Source of the DNA: Labilibaculum sp041595635
GTDB lineage: Bacteria > Bacteroidota > Bacteroidia > Bacteroidales > Marinifilaceae
Reading direction: 5' to 3'
Assembly (NCBI RefSeq): GCF_041595635.1
Contig: NZ_JBFHJW010000013.1
Coordinates: forward strand, 1-64,000
DNA: 64,000 nt
Below are positions 11,101 through 20,217 of the stretch, in pieces. A model generated the notes under the pieces. The model ran no database searches. It was given only the letters and a program-made list of their open reading frames with translations, and had not been told where the DNA came from. The translations under genes and the position numbers were made by a program. Position 1 is the first letter of the stretch, and the number at the start of each line of letters is the position of its first letter.

Positions 11101-13238
11101 TACCTGAATTTGAGATTCTTCCTACATCTTATGGCTGTTCTCCTGTAGTGCGTAGCATCTACAATCAGACAACAGGCTTACCCAATAGCTATTCGTTCGA
11201 TTTTGGAGATGGCACAACCTATGAGTATGAAACACCTGATATTGAACGCCCTTTTGAGCATACCTTTGTTTCTAACGATATTAAAACCATATTTACAATC
11301 ACTCTTACCGCAACTAACGAATGTGGAGATCAATCAACAAGACACGACATAACTGTGTTTCCGAATACTGCAGTAGCGGTAATGAAAGCAGACGAAACAT
11401 CAGGTTGCGCTCCTCTTACTGTTGCTTTCGAAAATTTATCGACTGGTGCGGGTGACTATTTAGAATCAGACTGGATTTTTGAAGATGATATTGTAGACAT
11501 TAGGGATACAACAGGAGAAACTGTTTACCATACATTCGAAGAAGCTGGAGTTTTTGAGGTAGAACTAACAGTTCACGACACTTGTGCTACCGACTATACT
11601 ACAACACAAATTACAGTAATATCAGCTCCTGAAATTGACTTTAACATCAGCTACACCAAACTGTGCGAATCTGAATCGGTGAGTTTTTCAGTCTCAGACG
11701 AAATACAAAGCGAATTTACCAATTTCACCTGGGATTTAGGAGATGGCACCAGCTATACAGGAACACAAATCGATCATGAATATGCAAGCGCCGAAACTTA
11801 CACCATTCAATTATCTGCTACATCAATAGAAAATGGATGTGAAAAAACAGCCAGCAAAGAAATTTCAATCGACAAAAGTCCCCTTGCAAAATTTGAACTT
11901 TCGACGAACGAAGGTTGCGAACCTTTAGTGGTAAGTTTCACCAACGAATCGACAGATGCCAATTATTATCAATGGGATTTTGATGATGGAGCTCAAAGTT
12001 CTACTGAAAACCCAGAGCACACATTCGCATCGGATGATTATGAAATATCTTTAATTGTAGAATCGGAAGCCGGTTGCTCCGACAGCATTAGTGCAGAAAT
12101 AAGTGTTCACCCTCTGCCCGAGCCAGCTTTTGAACTTGGCAATAACATTGAATGCTCAACACCTGCTACAATAGAAGTAAGTAATATTACTGAAAATAAA
12201 GAGTTAAATTCATACACCTGGAATTTTGGAAATGGAACCATAAGCGATCAAACCGATCCAGACAATGAAATTTTTACTGATTACGGAGACTATACAATCT
12301 CTTTAAAAGCCGAAAATAAATTTCTTTGTTCCGATTCCTGCTCTCAAGAAATTTCGATCTATGAAACTCCAACCCCTGCTTATGAAATTCTATCCACAAC
12401 AAGTTGCGAGGGAGATGTAATTGAATTCGAAGATATATCCGAAAATTCTATCACCTCTTACTGGGAATTTAGCGATGGGTTTTCAACCGAAGGGAGTACT
12501 GCAAGTCATATGTTTTCAGATTACGGGCAGTATGATTTATTCCTGAAAAGCGTAGGAGAAGGAAATTGTGCCGATAGTATTTATATAGAAAATGCCATTC
12601 AGGTTTATCCTATTCCTTATGCTGATTTTTCTTGGGAAAATATCAATACCGTACCAGAAGGAATCGAAATTGAAGAGGGAAGCACAGCTCCAAATAACGG
12701 AACCATTCAATTTACTGATTTAAGTAGCGAAATAGATGAAGATTGGATAACAGAACAGTGGTATACTTACAAATGGGATTTTGATGATTTTTCTACCTCC
12801 TCTGAAAAAAGTCCGATTCATCAATATACTAACAATGGTGATTTTTATGTCACCCTGTATACCGAATCAGCATATTCCTGTAAAGATTCCATTGAGAAAA
12901 AAGTGGAAGTGGATCTAATGAGTGGACTATTTGTTCCTAATGCTTTTAACCCTGGAAATCCAGATGAGGAAGTAGCTTTATTTCTGCCCAAAGGAATTGG
13001 ATTATTTACATACCATGTTAAAATTATGGACAATTGGGGAAATTCAATTTGGGAATCGGAGAAAATTGAGGACGGAAGACCTGCTGAAGGTTGGGATGGA
13101 ACCAAAAATGGTGAAGCTATGCCACAAGGAGTTTATATTTGGAAAATAAGAGCTGTATTTACCAATGGTGCTACTTGGCAAGGAATGGAAATTAATGGAA
13201 AAAATTACCGCGAAGGTTCTGTAACTCTCATTCAATAA
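5172..13238 (+). CDS. Giant PKD/Ig-repeat adhesin with T9SS type B (gliding-motility-type) sorting domain
   Basis: The 2688-residue protein begins with a signal peptide (about 12-30, KKILIALVLFIPYQVFAG). Residues about 40-630 contain PKD-like and Ig-like domains (SWLFGDGNT near 585). Residues about 633-1730 hold twelve tandem Ig-like repeats of about 91 residues, each opening with an AG[DE]D-x-x-[IVM]C-type motif and containing a W-(T/S) strand and TYxP turn, and generally with a second Cys near the end. About ten PKD domains follow (about 1730-2580, WDFGDG motifs). The end from about 2582 (LFVPNAFNPGN, NWGNSIWES, GWDGTKNGE, PQGVYIWKI) is the CHU_C/type B sorting domain. Such proteins are T9SS-exported surface adhesins or extracellular structural proteins. 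It is divergent from a PorP/SprF gene. Ligand unknown. The ATG at 5172 directly precedes the signal peptide. Confidence 0.93.
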   Translation: MANFYLVKSKSIIKKILIALVLFIPYQVFAGDPPTCDFGDEDGYFYHWDFSATNLEFDFTLENFTDDTISNDISEYTIDWGDDSSTETVTTDQFPLDHTYDSEGQFTLLITIIYSDESYSYEYIVYNTVPSITLTKLEGNEGCIGQEYTFQISDYEDNPSTTSYEWYFDDTKEYIDWTQEEAKDNDGKISHTYNIGSCSEEGDRTHFSVTMTPYIEIGSNELSENGTAITKIKVSQPTSIDLSLKVGNEKESIDSTHTGCINNTEFEFTNTSDYGLQGSKCEETDDHGWIVTKYEDGIEIGDADLGIDYEFSSGSADETGDISIVFLKTGTYTISFYLENTCSTTEDTTIETTGLITIYENTNTTTYTPTAYCLADDETVSFTTIEDPELEAIQETTYLWSSSAESYEFVEGTSSTSQNPKIKFSEAGQHTVYLEKTSLCGTEQYEYIVKVSDVPIVEINSLSDLSNGGYCGTYTFSPTADFTDNGEETFGIEGNVIDEYLWTFINNGITTTSSSQVPGEITFDQTGASSISLEAHNSCGWSLVDKLVFEIYEIPTAEITSVDETCEDVEIDYTALPDGMKTYSWLFGDGNTESVQNPTHIFTNAGSYTNKLTVTSSDGCSNSFEKEITIIAKPVIETGDEMTICSNTASFEITDVSAEHYSAVNWTSNTDVDGDGTADGTGTGSFTENGILTPTYYLSDDDKTKSTITLILTATGNGDCSSVSASKTINITPAPSISISSASATTCENTDFIISEVTVENEKSIVWSSSVNGGSFSSTTVENPTYTPPVDYSGSITLTVTAIANTSCDNISDVIELAVKELPTVDAGEDITICENETISLSGESTGTTYKWTILEEGNGTFGNDESLSTTYTPGSDDIDNGSVVLQLTAKGDAVCSTVSDTKTITIQKNATANAGADADMCTTNASYTIQTGSDADMAQASYYESLLWTTDNGTGDLTNATSLNATYTPSEADLTNGSVVLKLTATPETDSPCSDVATDEMTLTFTTPPDVEAGDNITSCQGKEITISGTSENPADILEILWSTSGKGTFSPNNDLSTSYQPLNSETGNYTLTLTATSTGSCESVSDALEITLIAKVTADAGADGEVCSNGTYNLSAEDTGASVTTASSVKWTKDADADGTFNDDTKINAIYTPGANDIANGSVTLTLTAQPESPCDKEATDDVTISITPAPTVEAGEDQNICQGNKLELTGANATNYSSLEWKSSSTSGYFINADTFNATYYPGANDTGKYTLTLVAYGEGACSYIEDQIQLNITSAPVVEIDDDSNICEDSEITLNASVSNDDGYTWTTTGTGNLSDTDGLTPTYQTAEGETGDITISLTARGNTYCNDITESTTLSIIPHPAIDAGDDAEVCSNTTYEMNVGDEEGQINAESWSSIEYSTSGDGFFSDQDGLNVTYVPGDTDKSNKEVDITIRAYAINPPCDSYAEDVMTLEITPAPIVNAGDDDKICQNDTYELANASTENTNSQTWTSLAGGSFDDENLLHAIYTPTTDKTGTIQLQLTGKGDGSCDSNSDIMSLQIVAIPKVSAGDDANICFNKTYELTGSVASSFSEISWTTDGTGSFSDTTALHPTYFPSDADYESTSVQLTVTVQGLTPCSMNATDALKLSFVEAPSISAGNDDEICQEDGSYIIQAKSDENPTGTSIENVSSYIWETDGEGSLQNSNTLTPKYIPADNETGIIHITLTAEGYSNCETIEDEMELNIIPTPSADFSTGTTCIDNLVDFEDMSDNGDYSINSWSWDFGDGDTSTDQNPSHEFANVDDYSVSLTVTNEKGCTATTSKTVSIHALPTIAFTHEEYAGVNVATEFTNESSNAVSYNWDFGDSSSSTEKNPNHSYTNSGVYTVTLEGESSYGCVSQNSSTIEVIGLPKASFTKTADGCGPLTVEFTNTSTGKFLSYYWDFGNGITSTEENVDPIVFAPGTLSDTTYTVNLTIENKAGKSTYSDIVTVKPLPVPEFEILPTSYGCSPVVRSIYNQTTGLPNSYSFDFGDGTTYEYETPDIERPFEHTFVSNDIKTIFTITLTATNECGDQSTRHDITVFPNTAVAVMKADETSGCAPLTVAFENLSTGAGDYLESDWIFEDDIVDIRDTTGETVYHTFEEAGVFEVELTVHDTCATDYTTTQITVISAPEIDFNISYTKLCESESVSFSVSDEIQSEFTNFTWDLGDGTSYTGTQIDHEYASAETYTIQLSATSIENGCEKTASKEISIDKSPLAKFELSTNEGCEPLVVSFTNESTDANYYQWDFDDGAQSSTENPEHTFASDDYEISLIVESEAGCSDSISAEISVHPLPEPAFELGNNIECSTPATIEVSNITENKELNSYTWNFGNGTISDQTDPDNEIFTDYGDYTISLKAENKFLCSDSCSQEISIYETPTPAYEILSTTSCEGDVIEFEDISENSITSYWEFSDGFSTEGSTASHMFSDYGQYDLFLKSVGEGNCADSIYIENAIQVYPIPYADFSWENINTVPEGIEIEEGSTAPNNGTIQFTDLSSEIDEDWITEQWYTYKWDFDDFSTSSEKSPIHQYTNNGDFYVTLYTESAYSCKDSIEKKVEVDLMSGLFVPNAFNPGNPDEEVALFLPKGIGLFTYHVKIMDNWGNSIWESEKIEDGRPAEGWDGTKNGEAMPQGVYIWKIRAVFTNGATWQGMEINGKNYREGSVTLIQ

Positions 13239-13262
13239 TTAACACTACTTGAGAATAATATT

Positions 13263-13299
13263 ATGGAGAATTGAAATAGACATCTATTTAATTCTCCAT
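13263..13299 (+). terminator. Intrinsic terminator of the giant adhesin gene
   Basis: A long hairpin, ATGGAGAATT plus AAATAGA pairing with TCTATTT plus AATTCTCCAT (one bulged G at 13273), is followed by a T run. It starts 25 bases after the adhesin stop codon. Confidence 0.9.
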
Positions 13300-13345
13300 T
13301 TTTTTTACACACAAATTAAATTGCCTCTTGGTAAGCAATCTGCTT

Positions 13346-15799
13346 TTATTTTTTACTCAAAGGGTGGGTAAAGTAAAATGTAGTGCCTTCGTTAAGTTTT
13401 GACTCAAACCAAATACGACCGCCCAGCATTTCTGTTAAACTCTTTGATATTGATAAACCAATACCAACCCCTTCGTATTTACGAGACATTGTCTCACTGG
13501 CCTGCCGAAACAAATCAAAAATACTTTCCCCCATTTTTTGAGAAATTCCTATCCCAGTATCTTTCACAAAAAACTCAAGCTCTTTACTTGAATCTGGATT
13601 GCAACTTTTCACTCCAAATTCTATGCTACCACTTTCGGTAAATTTTAATGCATTTTTAAGAAGATTAAGAAAAATTTGTTTGAGTCGATTTGAATCAGTT
13701 TTCCACTCAAAATTTTCCAGACTACCAGGAATACTCAATTTCAACTCCAACTGTTCTTTTCCAAGTTCTTTTCGTTCAACCTCTATCACCGGTAGAATTT
13801 CATAAAACAAACTCGGTAGGAAACAATCTTCGTACTTCATTTTAATTGCACCCGACTGAATAAGACTAATGTCGAACAGGTCCTCAACAATATTTAGTAA
13901 GTTATGACCACTCTGATTAATCATTTTGCAATATTCAATGGCCAAGTCGATAGGTGTTTCATCGTCTACCAGTTCAGAAAAACCAATAACTGCATTCAAA
14001 GGGGTTCGCAATTCGTGCGACATAGTGGCCAAAAACACAGACTTCAATCGATCCGATTCTGTTGCATCACATAAGGCTTTCTGCAATTCCTGCTCTGTTC
14101 TTTTTTGCTCAATAGAAATACTTATTTGGTGAGAAACCAATTCCAACATGTCGCTATCTTCTTTAGTAACAGCATTTTCATTCTCGTAACTTTGAATAAC
14201 CAAAACACCAATTACTTTTTCTTTTCCTCTTAAAGGCATTCCAAGCCATATTTTTGAAGGTTCTCCGCGCAAGACAATCTCTCCAGCTTCTTCCAATTCT
14301 TTTAATTTATCTACGGTTCCTAAAAGAGGCTTTTCATGATCTACTACCCAGCCCGAAAGAGTTTTGCCTTTCGGAAATTTATCAAACTTATCATATTCAT
14401 CATCATGAAAAGGTAGGCTAAATATTTCCGTATCCTGGTCATATAGGGCCACAAAAAAGTTTGTGGTATCAATAATCACCGATAATTCTTGTCTGATATA
14501 TTGAATAAATTCAAACAGGGTACTTTTAGAAAAAACGGCATTTGAAACATTTAATATGATCTTTTGTATTTGTTCTTGTCTTTTGCGCTCTGTAATGTCT
14601 TCCTTAACGGCGATAAAATTTATAATCTGACCATCATTATCCTTGATTGGGGAAACAATTGCATGCTCAAAAAACAGTTCTCCATTTTTCTTCTTATTCT
14701 GAAATACACCTCTCCATTCTTTTCCTGATTTAATGGTATCCCATAATTCCTGCGAATCAGGGGTTAACATTCCCTTTGCACTCAAAAATCGCGGATTTTT
14801 TCCTTTTACTTCGTTCAAAGTAAATCCAGTTAATTTAATAAACTGAGGATTAACAAATTCTATGCACCCTTCACAATCGGTAATCATTATTGAAGCAGGA
14901 CTCTGAAGTACTGCCTGTGATAATTTTAACAGTTGTGTTTTAACATTTTTATAGTTGGTAACATCTCTAACTGATATCAAACAAACTTCTTTTCCTTTAA
15001 AAATAGAATTTTTGATTCGAACTACTACATCTAAAAAAGCTCCCTCCTTGCTTACAGCAATTGCTTTAATCCGTTGTCGAAAATCTCTAGCTTCTGTCTG
15101 CAGAGAAGTAACCCAGTATTTTTTATCTATAAAATGAAAAATTGACCTATCTGACAATTCCAATTCTGAATAGCCCATCATACTTTCTACACGCTTATTC
15201 ACCTCAACAATTTTATCCCCATCAAGAATAAAAATAGCCTCGTTACTTGCATCTGCCAGTATCTTGTACTTACTTTCACTTTCCTCTAATTGCTTACTAA
15301 TTTTATAACGATCAAGAACAATTGCGGTTATTTCGGCCAATTCAGAAATTATTTTTAGCTCTTTTGAATTCGGAGAAGTTGGTTTATGATGGTAAATGGC
15401 AAAAGTTCCTAACACTTTACCCGAAGCGTCCTTAATGGGTTCGGACCAACAAGATCTGAGATCCGCTTTTTGAGCAAGACGTTTGCTTTCTTTCCAAAAT
15501 GGATGAGAAAATATATCTTCAACCACCACTCTTTCTCCAGTAAAGGCAGCAGTGCCACATGAACCAAATCCATATTTAATTGGAGTATTATTTATTGCTT
15601 TACTAAAAAAGTCAGGTAAGTCTGGAGCCATTTCCATCAATAAACTCTTTCCTTTTCCATCTACACACAATATAGAGCAAATAGAATCTGCAACATTTTC
15701 CTGAGCCTGTTTTACAATTTCATTTAAGATACTAGTCTCAGACTCCCCTTTATATAATAATTCCAATATAAATGATCGTATTACCCTAAAGTCCTCCAT
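13346..15799 (-). CDS. Soluble multi-sensor histidine kinase (GAF-PAS-PAS-GAF-HisKA-HATPase)
   Basis: Reading the 817 residues gives a GAF domain (about 15-165), PAS (about 170-290), PAS with PAC end (about 295-415, ending AVKEDITERK), a second GAF (about 430-575), HisKA with the phosphoacceptor His595 in MSHELRTPLNAV, and HATPase_c with the N box LLKNALKF and G box KDTGIGIS. There is no signal peptide, membrane segment or receiver domain, so it should be a cytosolic sensor that passes phosphate to a separate response regulator. No response-regulator gene is adjacent. The stimulus is unknown. The ATG at 15799 is preceded by 399 bases without a gene. Confidence 0.92.
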   Translation of the reverse strand: MEDFRVIRSFILELLYKGESETSILNEIVKQAQENVADSICSILCVDGKGKSLLMEMAPDLPDFFSKAINNTPIKYGFGSCGTAAFTGERVVVEDIFSHPFWKESKRLAQKADLRSCWSEPIKDASGKVLGTFAIYHHKPTSPNSKELKIISELAEITAIVLDRYKISKQLEESESKYKILADASNEAIFILDGDKIVEVNKRVESMMGYSELELSDRSIFHFIDKKYWVTSLQTEARDFRQRIKAIAVSKEGAFLDVVVRIKNSIFKGKEVCLISVRDVTNYKNVKTQLLKLSQAVLQSPASIMITDCEGCIEFVNPQFIKLTGFTLNEVKGKNPRFLSAKGMLTPDSQELWDTIKSGKEWRGVFQNKKKNGELFFEHAIVSPIKDNDGQIINFIAVKEDITERKRQEQIQKIILNVSNAVFSKSTLFEFIQYIRQELSVIIDTTNFFVALYDQDTEIFSLPFHDDEYDKFDKFPKGKTLSGWVVDHEKPLLGTVDKLKELEEAGEIVLRGEPSKIWLGMPLRGKEKVIGVLVIQSYENENAVTKEDSDMLELVSHQISISIEQKRTEQELQKALCDATESDRLKSVFLATMSHELRTPLNAVIGFSELVDDETPIDLAIEYCKMINQSGHNLLNIVEDLFDISLIQSGAIKMKYEDCFLPSLFYEILPVIEVERKELGKEQLELKLSIPGSLENFEWKTDSNRLKQIFLNLLKNALKFTESGSIEFGVKSCNPDSSKELEFFVKDTGIGISQKMGESIFDLFRQASETMSRKYEGVGIGLSISKSLTEMLGGRIWFESKLNEGTTFYFTHPLSKK

Positions 15800-16198
15800 C
15801 TTTCTAAATTATAATATTTTTAATCGCATGCATTTCACATATCCCTTTAGCTAAAAAAAGATACAACAAACATGAACGACCATACTAAAAACAAACTTCC
15901 ACCTACAAAAATAATATTTTTTGAGACTATCTTGTCCTTAACACCAAGAGACGAAACAACTCAAAAAGTAAGAATATTAGTTGTAAAGATACTTACAACA
16001 GAATTATAAATATCATAACAAACAAGAGCTCCCTATTGGTATTAAAATGGTAAATCAGTTTTCTATGTAATCACATAACTGGTTTGGGAACAAATCATCA
16101 TCCTATTGCCTACCTTACATACAATCAATTAAGTAATAAAAAAAGCGCCACTCCGAAGAGAAGCACTTTTTAAGCTTGCGTATATTAAAGAGAAAACT
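15800..16198. other. Intergenic region upstream of the histidine kinase
   Basis: This 399-base AT-rich stretch separates two minus-strand genes. Next to 16199 it holds the carboxyltransferase-gene terminator. At 15906-15913 the minus strand reads TATTTTTG, matching the Bacteroidota -7 consensus TAnnTTTG, but without a clear -33 element, so it is only a weak candidate kinase promoter. No reading frame is supported. Confidence 0.5.
16143..16168 (-). terminator. Intrinsic terminator of the fused carboxyltransferase gene
   Basis: On the minus strand AAGTGC-TT-CTC pairs with GAG-TG-GCGCTT around a TTCG tetraloop, followed by seven T. It lies 31 bases past the stop codon. Confidence 0.85.
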
Positions 16199-19100
16199 TT
16201 ATCCTACCAATTTGCTTTTAGGCTTCATCCTAGTCAGCATTTCTTTTGTTTTAATATCTAAACGAGACTCTTTTTCTTCTGGCTGAGTTATTTCACCAGA
16301 AGCCTCTTTCGAAGTTCCAGCTAAACTGTACAATCCTCTAAGAAGCATTGCATGTTTCTCTTCAGCAGGAATTGCTTTGTAAGCCGCTTTTTTCTCTTCT
16401 TCTATTCTTTGTTTCTCAGCTTCTTCAGCTTCTACTACAGCATAGTAAGCATTGGCTTTTCTGTTCTTTAAGAAAGGACCTGCAACAGTTGGGAACAATT
16501 CCAACAACAACATTTCTTTCTCATTTTCAGCAAGTTTAACACCACCAAACTCTTCCAAAATAGGATTCTCTGGTGATTTGTATTTGCTAACATCAAAAGG
16601 AGTAGCCTCACGCTGACCACAAATCTTCTGACGATACTCAGGATCGATATCGATTGGCGTTTCGCCATACTCGCCTTTTACAAGGTTGAAGAATTGGTTG
16701 TTTACGTTTGTGTATGGAGCTTTACCGCTATTCACATCTAAAACATAATTTACTGCCTGCACACCAATAATTTGTGATGAAGGAGTCACCAAAGGAGGAC
16801 AACCTGCAGCCACACGTACTTCTGGTACTTTTGTAAGTACTGTTGGCAATAAATCCTCTAATCCTAATCCCTTTAACTGAGCCAACATGTTGGTATACAT
16901 ACCACCTGGAATCTCAGCAGCTTTCACTTGTTCGTTCGGAGCCGGGAAATTAAAGAATTTATCGATGGAGTTACATACCTCAAGTAATTCTTCTTCCTTA
17001 TCCGCTTTAGCAAGTTCAATTGCCTTATCGAATAAGGCATCGATATCCTTTGGAAGATAATCAGCTGTTATATCAAATTCTAATGGGAACATTTTGTAAG
17101 AATCGAATTCTGCAATTCTGTTACGTATACCCTTTAATTCGGCATTAATTTTGACAACTGCATCTAAATTTACACCTGTGTCTAAGCCTAACTTATCAGC
17201 AAAAATTTGAATAATTTCGAATGCTGGAGCAGCTGGTCCACCTGCAAAATTCAAGATATTTGTATCTACAATATCAACACCATTAACAATCGCCATTAGT
17301 ACAGCACCTAGTCCGTAACCTGGAGTACAGTGAGTATGAAAATCAACAGGTACATTCAATTCGTTTTTCATTCTTCTAACAATATTACCTGACAAGGATG
17401 GAGGAATTAATCCAGCCATATCTTTCACGGTAATCATATCAGCTCCCAAAGCTTCCATTTGTTTTGCTTTGTTCAAGAAATAATCTACATCAAAAATTTT
17501 CTTAGGCAATTTCTTTCCTGATAGTAATGCTTTCCAACGTTGTTTTCTAGTGAATTTAGGATCAACAGTATAACAAACCGCACAGTCTGCAATACCACCA
17601 GCTTCTTTCATATATTTGATGGTAGTTTCCATGTTGTTTACATCATTCAAACAGTCGAAGATACGCATGATACCCAAACCAGATTTCACTGCATTTTTGT
17701 TGAAACCTTCAATTACTCTTTCTGGATATGGAGAATATCCAAACAAATTTCTACCTCGAGATAGAGCTGTTAGATAAGAAACATCACCAATAACTTCTTT
17801 AATTGACTCCAAACGGTGCCATGGATCCTCGTTTAAGTAACGCATTACCGAATCAGGAATTGCTCCACCCCATACTTCCATTGCATAAAAGTTAGCGTCC
17901 TTATACAAAGGAAGCACTTTTTCAATTTCAGCTTGAGGAACACGAGTTGCAAATAAGGATTGCTGACCATCACGAAGGGTAAGATCACGAATCTTTAATT
18001 TACCTGTTCGTTTAATAGCAGCTCTTTCTTTAGCAATTTTCTTACGATTCACTTCTCTTTTAGCTTCGAATTCATCTTTACGTTTCCCTTCTAGGTAACC
18101 TTTGGCAACTAATGGGAAAAGTTCTAACAACATAAATTCTTTATCATCCTTAGCTAATTTCACATTTCCATATTGTGGCAATATTGGATTTTCTGGAGAT
18201 ACATAAGCATCTACGTCGTAATCAATTTTTTCAGCTTTACCAGTAATTTTTTTACGGAATTCAGGAGCAATATCAATGGGTGTTGTTCCATACTCACCTT
18301 TTACCAAATTAAAAAATTGATTCGATACGTTGGTATAGAAAGGACGACCTGAATTCTCATCAATTACACAGTTTACAGCCTGTACACCAACAATTTGAGA
18401 AGAAGGGGTAACCAATGGCGGACAACCAGCATCCAAACGTACCACTGGTACCACCTCCAACACTCTCTCAAGCAGGGTTTCCAAACCTAAAGCTTTCAAC
18501 TGGTTAAGCATGTTTGTATACATACCTCCAGGAATTTCCGCATCCTTAACCATTTGGTTCGGAGCTGGAAAATTAAAATATGCTTCAATTGCGTGACATG
18601 CAACAAGTAATTCTTCTTCCTTATCGGCTTTTGCATGCTTAATTGCATCATCGAATAATTGCTCGATATTTGCAGGCAATTTATCTTTTGTAATATCAAA
18701 TTCGATAGGAAATTGCTTATAGCTATCAACGTCAGCCAAAGCATTCGTACGAATTTCTTTCAAAATTTTGTTGATTTCCACAACTGTTTTCGCATCGCCA
18801 TCTAATTCAATGCCTAATTTCTGACAGAAAATATAGATTAATTCGTAAGCTGGAGCGGCTGATCCTCCAGCAAAGTTCATGATGTTGGTATCGATGATAT
18901 CAACGCCATTAATAATAGCAGTAAGAGCTGAAGCTAAACCATATCCTGGAGTAGAATGCGAATGAAAATCTACAGGAATGTTTAATTCTTTTTTAAAGCG
19001 GCTAATGATTTGCCCCGCAAATGAAGGCGATGCCAATCCGGCCATATCTTTTAGTGAAATCATATCGGCACCTAAAGCTTCCAGCTTCTTAGCCATGTTC

Positions 19101-19639
19101 ACAAAATATTCAATATCAAAAATCTGATCGGGAAGATTCTTTACGGTCAATCTATCCAAATCTTCTTTTTTAGTAGGAAATTTAGAGTCTACAGTAAAAC
19201 AAACGGCACAATCGGCCATACCACCAGCTTCTTTCACATACTTAATGGTAGACTTCATGTTTTCGATATCATTTAAACAATCGAAAATACGCATGATACC
19301 CAAACCAGACTTAACAGCCTGAGTATTGAAGTTTTTAATTACTGATTCAGGATATGGACTATATCCGAAAAGATTACGACCACGAGATAAGGCGGTAAGT
19401 TTGGAAACATTGCCTATTTCTTTTTTGATCGATTCTAAACGATACCAAGGATCTTCATTTAAGTAACGCATAACAGAATCAGGAACTGCTCCACCCCAAA
19501 CTTCCATTGCGTAAAAGTTGGCTTTTTTATATAGATGCAATACTTTTTCGATTTCTGCCTGTGGCATTCTTGTAGCAAAAAGAGACTGTTGGCCATCTCT
19601 TAAAGTAAGATCTCTAACTAATAATTTCCTTTTTTTCAT
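16199..19639 (-). CDS. Tandem-fused carboxyltransferase (PycB/OadA/transcarboxylase 5S family), two complete copies
   Basis: The 1146-residue protein holds two near-identical units: residues 1 to about 525 and about 548 to 1075, with a charged, Ala/Glu-rich tail to 1146. Both carry the family's active-site motifs: RDLTLRDGQQSLFATR (metal-binding Asp), MI(S/T)(L/V)KDMAGL (the Lys that is carbamylated in 5S/PycB enzymes) and DFH(S/T)H(S/C)TPGYGL (zinc-binding His pair). The family transfers carboxyl groups between biotin and pyruvate/oxaloacetate, in pyruvate carboxylase, oxaloacetate decarboxylase or methylmalonyl-CoA carboxytransferase. A single unit is the usual size. No C-terminal biotinyl domain (AMKM) is present, so a separate biotin carrier must exist elsewhere. 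Both copies look catalytically intact. Which reaction it serves cannot be decided from this window; partner genes are absent. Confidence 0.9.
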   Translation of the reverse strand: MKKRKLLVRDLTLRDGQQSLFATRMPQAEIEKVLHLYKKANFYAMEVWGGAVPDSVMRYLNEDPWYRLESIKKEIGNVSKLTALSRGRNLFGYSPYPESVIKNFNTQAVKSGLGIMRIFDCLNDIENMKSTIKYVKEAGGMADCAVCFTVDSKFPTKKEDLDRLTVKNLPDQIFDIEYFVNMAKKLEALGADMISLKDMAGLASPSFAGQIISRFKKELNIPVDFHSHSTPGYGLASALTAIINGVDIIDTNIMNFAGGSAAPAYELIYIFCQKLGIELDGDAKTVVEINKILKEIRTNALADVDSYKQFPIEFDITKDKLPANIEQLFDDAIKHAKADKEEELLVACHAIEAYFNFPAPNQMVKDAEIPGGMYTNMLNQLKALGLETLLERVLEVVPVVRLDAGCPPLVTPSSQIVGVQAVNCVIDENSGRPFYTNVSNQFFNLVKGEYGTTPIDIAPEFRKKITGKAEKIDYDVDAYVSPENPILPQYGNVKLAKDDKEFMLLELFPLVAKGYLEGKRKDEFEAKREVNRKKIAKERAAIKRTGKLKIRDLTLRDGQQSLFATRVPQAEIEKVLPLYKDANFYAMEVWGGAIPDSVMRYLNEDPWHRLESIKEVIGDVSYLTALSRGRNLFGYSPYPERVIEGFNKNAVKSGLGIMRIFDCLNDVNNMETTIKYMKEAGGIADCAVCYTVDPKFTRKQRWKALLSGKKLPKKIFDVDYFLNKAKQMEALGADMITVKDMAGLIPPSLSGNIVRRMKNELNVPVDFHTHCTPGYGLGAVLMAIVNGVDIVDTNILNFAGGPAAPAFEIIQIFADKLGLDTGVNLDAVVKINAELKGIRNRIAEFDSYKMFPLEFDITADYLPKDIDALFDKAIELAKADKEEELLEVCNSIDKFFNFPAPNEQVKAAEIPGGMYTNMLAQLKGLGLEDLLPTVLTKVPEVRVAAGCPPLVTPSSQIIGVQAVNYVLDVNSGKAPYTNVNNQFFNLVKGEYGETPIDIDPEYRQKICGQREATPFDVSKYKSPENPILEEFGGVKLAENEKEMLLLELFPTVAGPFLKNRKANAYYAVVEAEEAEKQRIEEEKKAAYKAIPAEEKHAMLLRGLYSLAGTSKEASGEITQPEEKESRLDIKTKEMLTRMKPKSKLVG

Positions 19640-20217
19640 ACCCTGACTTATTAAATTATTATCTCTAAATATTACTCGAGAGAGTTGTTTTAAATTTGGA
19701 ATAGAACTAATATGATTTAATTCTACATCAAAAATAAAAACATTTTTTTATTGGAGAAATATTTCTGTAATATTAGCCGCATGTTGTACAGTATCCGATT
19801 TTATGGGTGTTTACACCCAAAATTATTAATGATTTTTTTCTTTAATAATACCTATTTCAATATGCAATCGATAACGAAAAATCAATTCTCTTACTTAGAG
19901 AATAACAAAAAACGACTAAAATCAGACCTCGCGGTGCAATGGCTTGTAAAGCAGAGCATATTTAACCGATAAAGTTTACTGTTTAGTATTTAATGTGCAT
20001 TAGTACCCAGATAAAATTCAACAAATCACAAAACATGCTGTATAACATGTCGCTAGTTGGTGAGTTAAAGAAATTATACAATCATTTCGAATCACATTGA
20101 AAACCCCAGAAACAGAAAATCATGATTTAAATCATTCAATAAATATTCCACAAAAGATGCTTACATTTACACTGTTAAAAATTAGACAGTAAAAACCACA
20201 CTTTAATCTGTAATTAT
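19640..20217. other. Large intergenic region between divergent genes
   Basis: This 578-base AT-rich stretch lies between the divergent carboxyltransferase gene and the CvfB-like gene. A short plus-strand open frame (19751-19972) has a TTG start and no protein-like character. The minus strand reads TATTTTTG at 19729-19736, which could be a -7 element but is not distinctive in such AT-rich DNA. I saw no tRNA, riboswitch or repeat. Confidence 0.5.

Noticed and set aside
12845..13105. Frames antisense to the giant adhesin
   Set aside because: They arise from the repetitive composition of the adhesin gene; no independent signals.
19751..19972. 73-codon plus-strand frame
   Set aside because: TTG start, AT-rich intergenic sequence and no recognisable features.
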